DNA from: Dictyophora rubrovolvata
Lineage: Eukaryota > Basidiomycota > Agaricomycetes > Phallales > Phallaceae
DNA length: 64,000 bases
Direction of reading: 5' to 3'
Assembly: GCA_029959195.1 (NCBI GenBank)
Contig: CP114118.1
Coordinates: 1,736,001 to 1,800,000 of the forward strand
Shown: positions 36,244 through 47,835 of the stretch, piece by piece
Layout: each line of letters starts with the position of its first letter
Numbering within the stretch: position 1 is the first letter of the stretch
Made by a program: the position numbers and the translations under genes
Notes under the pieces: generated by a model
Told to the model about the DNA's origin: nothing
Database searches by the model: none
The model's input: the letters and a program-made list of their open reading frames with translations, nothing else

Positions 36244-38392
36244 ATGGTCAAACTCACGATGGGAACAGACGCAGCCTTTTCCTTACAGGTATTTTATTTC
36301 TAGTGCTCCTTTTCTACTGATAGTAATCCAGCTGATGTATTTAGGCCAAGATTCAGGCTGAGTTGGCGGCTAGAGGCTACTCCTCAGAAACAGGTTGGTA
36401 TCTAATACTATAGTCCTTCTTTCAGCTGAATCCATTCTTTCTTCTCTTTTAGACACTGTTATGGCGGAATACATTACTATCATGGTCATCAATGACAAGA
36501 CTGCGGGTATGTCTATACGTCTCAATAATGTTCCCGTAGTTACATGTTGGCTTATCACTATCTTTCAGAACAAATCAATGCTGAACTTGCTGACTGTAAG
36601 TGCCTTTATTTATGAGCTCTAATTAGATTTCTAACTTAGTTTGTAGTGATCGGTGCTGAATATGGTATACAAACACCTTCCTCGCCATAAGTGTTTTGAC
36701 GACTAACTTGACATCTAGACCCCACTTTTACGGAGTGGCTATTCTCGGAGACAGCAAACTCAGTCGATTCTGCAGCACAACCAACAGCCGAACCATCTGT
36801 GAAAAAGGATGATAACCCTGTGGTGGCCTCGCAGCCTACTAACACATCACGACGTGGAAGCAATGGGGGCGTAGGATTGCTCCAATCGGCCTTGTCTGGC
36901 ATCAATCCACCTACAGCTCCCTCTGCTCTACGCCAGAATACCTCTCCATCGGCGCAAAAAAGACTTGCATCTGCACGTTCCCCTTCACCCTCCGCTAATG
37001 GCCCAAACAAGTCTCGAAGAACCGACACTCCTACTGGGCCCCGTGCTATGGCAGAACGTCACGATCGACATGCCCCGTCACCTGGCGCCAATCAAGGCGG
37101 AAGAAGCCTCATTGATAGAGTCGGCGGTCATGCACGTCGAGGAAACTTCAACGGCGGCCACGGAGGTCTATCACACGCTCAGGTGTCCCAAATACAAGCA
37201 AAAATTGACGGAATCACCGGTAGCCAACCTAATGCCATGATTAACCTTCCTCAAGTGGCTATGCCAATGAACCCGCCTCCGATGAACTTTACGATGCAAG
37301 AAATGATGTTGATGAATTGGGATATGATGAGACAGATGGCTAATACGCTTGGGATGCTGGCACCTAACGCTATGGGTAGCGTTCCTCCAATGGGTGCATT
37401 TGGAATGCCGCAACAGGTGCCAGGATTTGTCCCACCGATGGGTATTCCCCCTCAGCAAGGCCACGGAATGATGAATAGAGGTTCCCCCAATCGCGGTGGT
37501 GGCCAAATGGGTGGGCGAGGACGAGGCCACTCTAAACCGTCCGGTGCACCTGCACAAGATAGCCTAGCTACGTCTACGCCATCTGTAGCACCGGGTGTTC
37601 CTCCCGCGGCTGCACCACCGTCCGCACCACCAGCTCAACCAATTTCCCAGCAACCTGCTCGAACACCCGCCCAAGAGTCTGCACCTACTGCTAATTACAA
37701 TTTACCTCTACGACCCGGAACACCGTCCTTGTGTAAATACGGATTGAAATGCACAAATGCACAATGTCGATTCTCTCACCCTTCCCCCGTCGCTACTGTC
37801 GAAAGCGGCGTAGTCCTCTCTACCGAATTTTGTACCCAGGGAAAAGATTGTAAGAATAAGCACTGCACACTTGGGCATGTCAGTCCAAGTGTCATAACCA
37901 GTAAGCTGAGATATTACCTGCCTTTGATATAATATTCTGACACTCAAAAATAAAGATCCAACGCCGATGAAACCCGCTACTCAGCCCCCGTCAATACCCA
38001 CTGTATCTTCTGTGCCTACGCCGTGCAAGTTCGGACTGTTATGTACACGTCCAGGATGTATATTTAGCCACCCTCCTAATTTCCGACCTTCTCATTTTCA
38101 GTCTAATCAATCTACTTCAACCGTTCCATGTCGATTTGGTGCAGCATGCACCAGAGGCGACTGCCCTTTCCAGCACCCTAAGGGACATGTACCTGCCAAT
38201 ATGTTCTATAAGGGTCTTGGATCGGATGCTCCTCTAGTAGAGGCCTATGTCAGTCCCCATCGGAGTGTTCGTTTCGGTGATCCAAATTCAGCTACAGCGA
38301 AGGACAATGCTACCAAAGATAATAAAGTAGAAGAAACTAATCCGATTCCCAATGACAAAGTTGCGGAAAAGACTGTCGACGTTGGGGCTTGA
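36244..38392 (+). CDS. NAB2: NAB2/ZC3H14-like CCCH zinc-finger poly(A)-RNA-binding protein
   Basis: Nuclear polyadenosine RNA-binding protein expected to control poly(A) length and mRNA export. Five tiny exons at 36244-36720 encode the N-terminal Nab2-type helical domain (MVKLTMGTDAAFSLQ, AKIQAELAARGYSSETDT, VMAEYITIMVINDKTA, EQINAELADLIGAEYDP, TFTEWLFSE). A Ser/Pro/Arg-rich stretch, an RGG-like part, and a Met/Pro-rich middle follow (about 37250-37480). Four C-x5-C-x4-C-x3-H fingers end the protein: CKYGLKCTNAQCRFSH (near 37732), CTQGKDCKNKHCTLGH (near 37830), CKFGLLCTRPGCIFSH (near 38025) and CRFGAACTRGDCPFQH (near 38129). The intron between the second and third fingers is at about 37901-37953. 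Yeast Nab2 has seven fingers, so this one is short. Confidence 0.88.
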
Positions 38393-38510
38393 GGCATTCA
38401 TTATATTGTCTGGAACTCTGTACAAAAAAGCTTAATTTTTTTTTTGCTCTTTTTCCTTTCCTTTTATTTTGCTTTTTCTTTCTGTTTTATCTCTGTCGTA
38501 TCACAATCTG

Positions 38511-41161
38511 TTATTGCGCATAAATAGCTAACCCAACGGGAAAGAGTACAAAATAAACTGTTGCATTTCTTGGGTCGTTGTTATACGACCTATCTCCCAT
38601 TATTTCTTCCGTGTATTTGAGAATTTTATGTGAAGATGTAGCGTTGTCAGGAGTATCGACTTCCCGACCGGTCGATACTAAGTCGAATAAGATCTCCCTG
38701 TATTCAGTAGATATGAACCGGACGTACAAAGTTCAGAACAAGATAAAGTACGTACCTCCCCAAGATCCTTAAACATCAACTCCCGAGTACGATGCAACGA
38801 CTCAATTTGGTCGACGCGGTCGCGGACGCCTTGGAGGACCTCATTAAACCCTTCCTCTTGAACCACTTCCATCGCAGCACGTAAAATAATCTTTGAGTCC
38901 GGTCGTACGTTATTGTGAACGTCGATGCTAATAATATTGGCATGGTCCAATGCTGATGCTTGCTGTTAGCTCCAAAAAAGGCCAAAAATATAAATGACCT
39001 TTAAACCTTCTAAGTAATCAGCTCTGGTCATAATTTGTCTGCATTTCCACTATTGTATAAGAAAAGGAAAAGGTTAGAGAAAGTTGAAATAAAACCACAA
39101 GTCCATAACTCACGTATGGTATAGAAGGGAGGGGAGCCTCCGTTTCTTTGGGGATTTCACCTATGTCGACGGTTCTACGATGTTCTTCTAGCTGTTCAAT
39201 ATACAGCCTGACGAATTCTCGCATCAAAAGCCAACTACAACTGCTCCACTTTTGCTGAATTCCGCATAGAATAGTTAGAATTTGAAATAAGATAACTTCT
39301 CGTCCTGCATCGACTTGCCTCGTCCATGACATCATCGTCACAATCAGGTATAAGACCTATCTGGCTCAACAGCCAGGCTTTCTCGGTTTCTAATATATGT
39401 TCAGCTGCTCGTAATGGAGTTTCCGACCGTGCTGCTTTATTTATGTACGCCAAACGGCCCCCTGTATAGTCCAGAACTTGGTAAATGATTTCGGTGTCCT
39501 CCGGGTCTCGCCCAGATTTGGATCGTAGTCGTTTAAAAGCATAAACGGCCTCTTTCATATTGAGATCATACAGGGATAGGACTTGCATCCGATTGCCGGT
39601 TTTACCTGATACAGTTTTTAATTGCTGGAGGACCAACAGAATCATACAACTGACGAAGTGTTAGGTATGGCCAGAAATCATCACTAGAGAAATGTCCTTT
39701 TAATTATCAGTACTCAGTTGGAGAGTTTGTCTGCTCACGTGCTGAAGACCATGGTTAAAATGCCTATGATAAGTGAACACAGCGAATTCGCAAGAGGCCC
39801 TAATGGCTGCACCCACCGCTTTCGCTCCAGCTTTCGGCCCTTTGCTGTAGTTGCAATAGCAACGCTTGGCCATCTTGATCATTTCTGAACAGATGAACCT
39901 ATAATGGCGTCAGCGGAAAGGTGCTAAAACTTGGAGGATGTTACATACATTGTTGACTACTAGTACAAGAGGGCGACCCCTATGACGGGATAACTTCAAT
40001 GCCACTTTTTCTAGCTTATTGAGAGCTAGACACGATTTTAAGCAGGGACGATATAGTGGCAAAATGACAATTACCTCTCTCGATATCTAAAGCAGGCCCA
40101 CCTGGGTTGGTTGATAAGTAGGATTCTCATTGGCATGAAAGGTAAGAAAAAAAAACAACCCTCTCGTGGATCTCGGCGCTGAAAAAGGCTAGTCTGGGTA
40201 TCTTCATTGTATTCAAAGTTTAATGCTTTACCAAGACGCAGTCTGTGGCGGCATGTATGTTGAGAGAAGATTCCAAATGGATAAACTATAGGTCACCTAA
40301 AGACTTCTAGGTCTGGATGGGCTTCACATATAGCGACACCATCTGCCAAAATGGCCTGCATGGCATCAATGATCATCGTCCCTTTACCAGATCCCTAGAA
40401 TCTGGTTAAAAAACCATATTTGATTACTCGATAACCGCAAACCTTGCATCCAATGAGGATATAATAACGACCCCGTTCCTTGCCATGTATTATACGGTCA
40501 ATAAGGTCTTGTTCTTTACGACGGAGATGTTCGATTGAGGGCTCGTCGCTCGTTTCTGTATATTTGTGTTTAGCCAGCTCGAGAGCAGGATCATAACCTG
40601 GGGCAAAAGCTTTTTCAATCTAAAAACACTATATCAGAAATAATTAAGACGAGCGCATTACTCACTTTATACAAAACATTTGTTTTGTACCATTCCCAAT
40701 AGACAATTCCCCCGAGAAAGACTGCAGTCGTGCGTTATTATTTTAATGCAAAGTAAAGAGTCGAAAATACCTAAACCAAGACCAATTAATGTTGTAAGAG
40801 CAGCATCAAAGGTGGGAGTGCGGCTAATATTGAGCAGTGATGACGCGGCCTTGCCAGGAACTTCTACTGTCTCCTCCGCGGTTGTTTCTCCATTTGCTTG
40901 AGGTGCGCCCTGACTCAGTTTGCGGTGGAAGGGCTTGCCATGGGAATAGAATCGTACAGGCAACGGGTTTCGGCCGACCACTGGCAATCTGACGTACAAG
41001 CCTGACTTCTTCAGCGGGCTTCGGTAAACAGAGTCATGAGAATACAAAGCTACTAGATTATCAGTAAATAAGATGCTAGCTGGTGAGATCTTGGTGATAA
41101 ACACATTTCTTGCTGATTTCAAAAATAACATTTGAAATGTGAGACTGTGAAAACCGAGCAA
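38511..41161 (-). CDS. P-loop ATPase, probably mitochondrial, basidiomycete-type orphan
   Basis: Multi-exon gene encoding a P-loop NTPase. The N-terminus (start 41161, or MLFLKSARNVFITKISPA at 41131) is basic and aliphatic and could be a mitochondrial presequence. A hydrophobic segment (FDAALTTLIGLGLG) precedes the ATPase part. Walker A, GCKGSGKGT, is split by an intron between GCK and GSGKGT near 40398-40443. Then come TMIIDAMQAILADGVAICEA, HPDLEVFR, LRLGKALNFEYNEDTQ, GPALDIER and RPLVLVVNN, the last being the likely Walker B strand but lacking a clear acidic end. The C-terminal exons are helical (RVDQIESLHRTRELMFKDLG). The final splice to ILFDLVSTGREVDTPDNA and the stop at 38511 are less certain. 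Not Yme2 as far as I can judge; no function is assigned. Confidence 0.75.
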
Positions 41162-41460
41162 TGCTCGGCTAAACCCTTGGTATATCGGGACTGCGATCCG
41201 GTAAGATCATGATAAGTACAACGTGCTCAGAAACTCAGTCTTATCGACATCTGTTCCCTATCTTGAGAGATGAACTAGAATTAATTATTGCAATGTAAAC
41301 ACGTAAACTGATAAGACGTTGAATACAAATTGGTTATGGATCTTTCCTCGCACACACGTCTCATACCGTTTTGAATCCCGCGGCGCGGCTAGGATCCGGC
41401 TGGACTCCGTGACGTAACGCGCCATTATTAGTCATCTTGTTGTTTTTCTACGACTTGCAA
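41162..41460. promoter_or_regulatory. Divergent intergenic region P-loop ATPase / NFKBIL1-like
   Basis: About 300 bp between divergent starts with a GC-rich patch near 41378-41420. No gene is seen. Confidence 0.4.
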
Positions 41461-42461
41461 ATGGGTAAACTGCATCTCAAGGAAACACCAGAAGAGCGCG
41501 AAAGACGGAAGGCAGAGAAAGCCCATCGTAAGTCTCGCAAACGTACGGCGCACCTAACATTTGAAGGTTTTTACGACAAACCGAAAAACAAGCGACGCCG
41601 ACAGGCTAGTAGTGAAGACGGTGATCACGATTGGGCATCCTCTCAAGGTCAAGGACATTCATCCCAAGCGTACCTAAAAGAAATAGAAGTAGAGTTGGAG
41701 GAGAGGCGATTTCGTGAAAAACTTCATGATGCAATGGTGGATGATTATGATAATCGATTAGACAACATCGAGGCACAGTTTAACGAATATGCCCATATCC
41801 CCCATCGATGGCAGTCCGCTGGAAGAGCTAATGACGTTGACTCTAATGATTTGAATCTTATGGATGATGAGGAATACGCGGAGTGGATTAGAGAAGGAAT
41901 GTGGCGGTATGTTCGTTTCCTTCAGTCTCTTTTTCCTGCACCTTACAATATAAACGTAGGCGAACACATAAGGCTGAAATGGAAGAACGTGATCGTCGGG
42001 CAGCTGAAGCAAAGGCTAGAAAGGACCGTGAAAGAAAGGCACGCGAGGAGACTAAACAATTGGAAAGAGAGGCAGAAGCCAGACGAGAAACAAAACGTGA
42101 AATGAGGGAGCTTAGGCGGCGTCAAGAAGTTTGGGTGTACTACGATACACGGTGGCAAGAATGTACCACGGCCTTAAATCAACGACTTCGATTTAGCGAT
42201 ATACCTTGGCCTGTATTCACCGTCATTACAACGACAGCTATGATTACGGAAGAACGTGTTTCCGAGTTTATTCTTCATCAAGTGGACAAGGGAAACCCCA
42301 AAGCCAGAAAAGAGAGGATTAGAGAGGCTCTTTTGCGCTGGCATCCTGATAAGTTCGAGGGCAAGTTGGGGACAAAACTGGAGGACAAAGAAAAGGCATT
42401 AATCCTTGAAGGAGTGGGGATAGTAGCTCGCTGTTTAAACAATCTGATGACTGGATCGTGA
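41461..42461 (+). CDS. NFKBIL1-like protein with C-terminal WHPDKF motif
   Basis: Two exons; the intron (about 41907-41959) joins REGMWR to RTHKAEMEERDRRAAEAKAR. The start at 41461 gives MGKLHLKETPEERERRKAEK, a basic nuclear-type N-terminus. The middle is a long charged helix (KARKDRERKAREETKQLERE). The C-terminus has RLRFSDIPWPVF, and ALLRWHPDKFEGKLG, the block that marks animal NFKBIL1 and resembles a J-domain HPDK site. The human protein also has ankyrin repeats; none are seen here. Human NFKBIL1 has been linked to splicing and NF-kB inhibition; only the first could apply in fungi. The gene is complete, ending NLMTGS. Confidence 0.8.
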
Positions 42462-45439
42462 TGAGAGCTTAGATGGCACATACCTGTGAGTATATGTTAC
42501 TTTTTGCTAGCGAGGTTTGCAAAGTTTGAACAAATTTGGACAGTCTCAAACATTGGAACGTGGATCGTAAACTATATAACTATCCAAGGAGAACTGTACG
42601 TGGTAATATTGCGTGCTACAACAACTTATCAAAGAAGATTCTTGGCCTTGTTAAGCCAAATTTCGACCGAAGGAGGCAATTGCGCTGATCCATCTTCTTA
42701 TGCTCGTATGACCGGTGAAGTCTATCCATCGTGACGCTCCCAATCTGGCTGCTTCTTTTCGCTCGTTGCCGTGGGCGCTCTCATGTCAATGACAAATATG
42801 AACTTCAGTCTTGCAAGGGAGTTGGGATGTTGATTTACCGGACTCTATTCACATAACACTGACCAGAAGGCGACATCGGAACAATCAATGGAATAATGGA
42901 GACATAGCGCAAGCTTGTTTGGCAGTCTGAAGCTGTGCAGGATACCCACAGGACGTCTATTTGATGATTTGACGTTAAAGTTGTGCCTCGTTTTTCAAAT
43001 TCATCAATTGTCGCAACACTTTGTGATATTGAAAACTCGCGCGGTCATCTGATAAAAGATTTTGTTTAAAAGAACGGATACTTCCCTTGGCGGAAGCCCA
43101 AGCCACAAGCGCTTGCTCTTGATTGTTTCATTGGTCGGTAGCATATGTATATGCTATTTGAAGGGAATTCGACAGGTTATTAACAAAGGTGCACATTGAC
43201 GGACATGATACATTTCATTGATAGGTCGAAGGCGTGCCAGGGGGTGATCATCAACAGAAGGACGTTTAGGAGAAGCATGCGTCTTGTGTGTGAGCTCAAT
43301 TCAACGCGCGCACTAAGATTATTTTTTTTTGGGCGGCCTCCTATGACATTTTTGGATATGGAAGTATTTCCTATGCAAATATTTTTATGGCATGGGGATA
43401 TGATAGATATGAGATTATAGCGCGCCATTGTATTGTGTCAATCCTCATTTGTACTATACTTACTGCAGGGCGCAAGCATAATACATTGTAGTTTCAAGAA
43501 TATAAACGCTCAAGTTGCTAGACTAAACGGATAAACCGTGGCTTGGGCTATTGAATTTGAAATTGAAGGATCGCTCAGAAACATTCAACCATGATGGTTT
43601 TTTGTATCTCATCAAAACCGGCGGTAACCGGCTTTCAAAAGCTGATTGTAAATTTGTAAATATAGTCAGTAGGTGTTTGTCAACTTTAAAAGGAAAACCA
43701 CTAGTTATAATCACTGACTGATTATTGATTAGTTGCGACTTCGGGAACACCTCATTTGATTTATCATTTAAGTATATCGACTGGACATGCATATGAGATG
43801 TTAACTGCACATTTCTCAGCGTTATAGCGTTCAATCTCGATTACTGACGTCAAAAACGCACTTATAAAGATGCTAATGACGATCCGGGAGGAGTCGTTGA
43901 ATCATAGAGGCTCTCCACTGAGGGTCATGAAATTGCTTCCGCTCCACCTTTCTCAAAGGATCTCGAAGCCTGGCCGTGCTTGCGCCCGAGTTCTAGATGA
44001 TGTATCTTTACACGACTCCTCCCGATTTCAAGAATTGTGGCCAGGCGAATGGCGTCGTCACAACAAAGTAATATCGTGATAAGCCCCATTGGCAGGCTGC
44101 GTCATTCTATTCACAAGGTAACCAGCTTTCACTAGCTGGTATACATACCAACACCAAAGATTTTATTTAGATATCAATTACCGCTTTGAGAAATGTTCAC
44201 AGTTAACATGTATGTACGGATATCATTCACTGTGCATACCATATTATGTACCTTCAAGTTGGCACCGTTGAGTATTCTGGCCGCCCAACCACTTATCAAT
44301 GACAGCGCGTAGAAGGCGCGCTCGGAACGTGTATGTATGATCGCCATACTAATGTGAACATCCACTATTAACCAATACGAACCTCTCTCGGGCTGTGCTC
44401 CGAATTCGGTACTGCTGTCGGCGGCTGAGATCCTCCAACCCCATCCTACCACGGAACAATTGAATGTCCATAAATTCATTCATTACGCCGTAGTGTACGC
44501 GCTCAAAGGAAAGGCGGGACACAGGTCTGTTCACTCGATCTTCCAAATTTCGAGACTTATTCAGGCCGCTCATTTTCAGCTTGGGCACATCATAAGCACG
44601 AAGCTCGCCATGTACCAAACTGAGACTATAACTGGTCTGTCATACTTTGACAGCAGTCAAAACAAGAGACTTATATCCCCTGTCTTTCATCGACGACGCC
44701 CAAGCTTCTCCATTTAGTACAGTACAGAGTTCAAGTTGCGCGTTATCAGAGGATCCAATTCGTTTGTGGACACGGGTGCCATAACGCTGATCTTGCCTTG
44801 ATAAGATCCGAGCGGGAGAGAGTGCCATGTACTCAGTGTCACATATGATCGCGTCTAAAACGGTAATCAATACCTCAGGAGTGGTGCACTATTTTAGACT
44901 CGATAAGATTCGATAGTATTGAATGAACCGGTTCTGGCCAAAAGCAAATTAAATGTTCCCAAATCTGCCAGTGGACACGGTCTCCACATCTCCGGCTATC
45001 AATGATTAGGAATTCACATGGTTTACCCACCCACATGTCGGACAGCCAGTAATAGTATTTAGATTAATTGCTGATCCGGGTCCCATACTGCACATGTCTG
45101 TTCCTTTTTGGATTCTGTCATATTACACGTCACGACTTGGGGGCGATGCACAGTGCATTCAATGCTACTCTTCTGGATTCCAAACCTCATAGTCCGGGTT
45201 CTTTCACCAAAAATACGCGCAATTGCCATTCTCATTTATTGCTACATGCTGCATCACTTTGAGCTTTCCAATATCAGACTATGTCCAACCTAAAAAAAAA
45301 ACGGACCAATAATGAAGCATATATCTAAACCCTAACATCACCCTTGAAACCATGCATTACATGACCAAGTACGTTGCACCGTATGGATTTTGTGCCCTAA
45401 AACTAGTTTCACATGAACTCTTTGTTTTATTCCTTTGCT
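42462..45439. other. Gene desert 1
   Basis: Nearly 3 kb without a supportable gene. Short open frames overlap on both strands without motifs. It contains a 140 bp segment bounded by perfect 13 bp inverted repeats (43885-44024). It marks the start of the sparse half of the window. Confidence 0.55.
43885..44024. repeat. 140 bp segment with perfect 13 bp terminal inverted repeats
   Basis: The 13-mer cgggaggagtcgt at 43885-43897 is repeated as its exact reverse complement at 44012-44024. The inside has no coding potential. Size and ends fit a MITE-like DNA element, but I see no clear target-site duplication. Confidence 0.4.
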
Positions 45440-47835
45440 TCACGATTTCTCGATTACCCTGTCGTAAACTGAATCTTCCACAAAGCTCTTGTATATTACC
45501 CACGCATCGACATACTCTTCGCCGACGAACCCGTTTTCGTCTTTGCGTTTCAGTCTTCCAGCGAAAGGAATCCGACCTACTTTGAGAAAGCCGAGCCGTT
45601 CCCAAATCCTGTCATATTTTTTTGGTTGTAAGTAACGATGAGCTTTTAATAGAGAAAGGGCAATAGAAAATGATAAGAGTCAATTGTGACATAAGAGAGA
45701 GAAAAACAAGGCTAAGGGTTTATAGGAGCAGAGCATCAAGAAGCGCGTGAAAATTGAAATAGGAACTTTAGGAAGATCAGAAGATTAGATAAGTCTTGGC
45801 GAATAACAACAATGTCCATTATGACCATGAACGCGGCGACGGGAGGCCGCCATGAATGAATGCAGATGAAAGAAAGATGCAAACGGGATAGACAAAAGTA
45901 ATCAGGGGAAGCTTTAGTGCGCCCTGCTGATGGCCAATTGACCAGAAATAAGCGGAAGTTATCATGTCAGACCATTAATACCAGAATTTGAATTTATGGA
46001 GTTAGAGTGTCGAGGTGGCAACGCTGACGTGCCACGGAACGGATAACAAAGAACATGAATAAGTGATATGGCCAAACACCAAATAGAGATGGATTGCCAA
46101 CACACCAAGGGAACTTCTCAGGACATGATACATCGGAAGGGTAACAAATAACGCTTAAATTTAAAATGAGGTGACATACCTAACACTAGCAACATTATTC
46201 CCGTAAACCAAATTGAAAACAGAAGCTTTGTAGCCCAAAAGCGGTGCGTTGACAACGTAAGATTGCCCGAGGGCCGTGGCTATACCTAGTCCTCTGTATT
46301 TTGGTGGGACCAGAAAACCAGCGTTGCAGACCTGGAATTGGTACCCCAGTGGGATTCAACACCGACACAGCCGAGGCCAGTGAATGTAGGCCCAAGAAAG
46401 GAAATCAATATATGAATGAAGAGAAATGAAGCGGACCGTCAGCGACTCGGTATCAACTCGAAGAAAAACAAAGGCGCTTGACGGTCATCATGTAGGGCTT
46501 CCTTCAGTACAAGCTTTGCCAGCACCAGACTCGCAGTGATACGCCACAATGCCGTGCATAAAGGAAGCAAGGCGATCCTTTGGCTATACAGCAAGCTTCT
46601 TTTCGCATTCCGTATGTGTCAAGATCGTTGATGGGCTATGAACTAAAGATGAAAGAAAAGTTTCACCCCAAAGTCTTCAGGGATAAAAGGAAGTAAGGAC
46701 AAAGGGTTCGATAAGATTGTGAGAAAAAAATTGAGTTAATAAGATAATTCTAGATCAAGCGAAACTAAGGGGAGTCAAAAAGACCGATGAAAGAAAAGAA
46801 AAGACCAAAGAGTGGATCTGTTTTGTAATCAAGTAAATAAGACAAAAGCCATCAGCCATAATTGAATCGAGAAGAGAGCTGGGACCGTCCACTATTACGT
46901 TTCGACGGTTCGAATGATATGGCAAGGAAGCTGGACATGTGAAGTGCGTAAAACAGTTTGCAGTCTTTGCATATTGAATGCAATTGGACAATCGGTCATC
47001 TTGTTGTATCAACAGAAAAACACATCGATCTCATCACGTAAAATCAGGGTGCACTATGTCATCGACATCGCATGACACCTCATGATAAGAGGGGGGGGGG
47101 AATAACAAGGGATCGTTTGAATTTAAGAAATGGTAACCATAACAGTATAGGCATACGAGTCTGGCTTGTGACCGACATAAGAACTTGACTGCGGCGTGGC
47201 CAGAATGATATGCTCTTTGCAATGTATGCGCCAAAGAAGAATATTGAAACATCACTTACATGCGACGAGCGACCGGGATAATTCGGTTTCACCTGTGCAG
47301 AGGGTTTAACAAAATGTCACCATCGATGAGGAAGAAAATAGAAATGGAAGCAATGGAAGCAATGCCTCTTCTTTGGCACATGTTAGGCACCAGCGCATCC
47401 ACAAATAAAGATATTCATGACACTGCAACAGGAAGCAAAATGAAAATGTAGCATACTGACATAATAAGTACCTCCAACGCAAGCGTTCCATTCTCGACCA
47501 TTTTGAGCTCGCTCAAGGGTATAGTCAATTGCATGGGAGCCCCAAACCAAGATGCCGACAAACAAATCGTTTCCCAGAAAATATACATCAAATCCAGAAC
47601 GGGTCATAGGGTATTCTTGAGGATATGTTGAACCGCTGTCCAATTCATCTTGAAAAGTTTCATAGAGGTATGTAGAAAGTTCATATGGAATCGTTTGCGC
47701 TGTAAGATGGTATACGGCAAGGTGGGTGCTCCCAGAGCCCTCGGTAGCGTCACTTCGGGATTTTAAGTCTAGGATTTGAGTCGGAAGAATTGAAAAATCG
47801 ACGGAACGAGGTGCAGAAGGACCATAAGCCGACAT
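45440..47835 (-). CDS. GNAT-family N-acetyltransferase (Mpr1/Spt10-type fungal group)
   Basis: Four exons are inferred: 47835-47461, 47292-47260, 46331-46180 and 45608-45440. Their join reads without stops and matches the family. It starts MSAYGPSAPRSVDFSILPTQ; the core has ETFQDELDSGSTYPQEYPM, VYFLGNDLFVGILVWG and GGTYYVKPNYPGRSSH. The third exon has the acetyl-CoA loop VCNAGFLVPPKYRGLGIATA, then FNLVYGNNVASV. The last exon has RIWERLGFLKVGRIPFAGRL and EYVDAWVIYKSF. These blocks fit the fungal group that includes L-azetidine-2-carboxylate acetyltransferase Mpr1; the substrate is unknown. The introns are 168, 928 and 571 nt, far longer than elsewhere in the window. Frames and splice signals are intact, so I call it a gene and not a relic. 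Confidence 0.82.
45609..46179 (-). other. Unusually long intron (571 nt) in the GNAT gene
   Basis: Donor gtatgt after NNVASV and acceptor gacag before RIWERLGF. The joined frame restores the GNAT motif B region. No open frame or repeat inside is convincing. Confidence 0.6.
46332..47259 (-). other. Unusually long intron (928 nt) in the GNAT gene
   Basis: It lies between the exon ending GRSSH (gtaagt donor) and the exon starting VCNAG (cag acceptor). It carries no recognisable gene; a poly-G run (9-10 bases) lies at about 47091-47100. Typical introns here are 45-65 nt, so inserted DNA is likely. Confidence 0.6.

Noticed and set aside
36636-37028. 130-codon minus-strand frame antisense to NAB2.
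   Set aside because: The opposite strand carries a continuous NAB2-like coding frame.
44174-44870. Three adjacent minus-strand frames that might be a decayed gene.
   Set aside because: They do not join through splice sites and show no family motif; composition alone is not enough.
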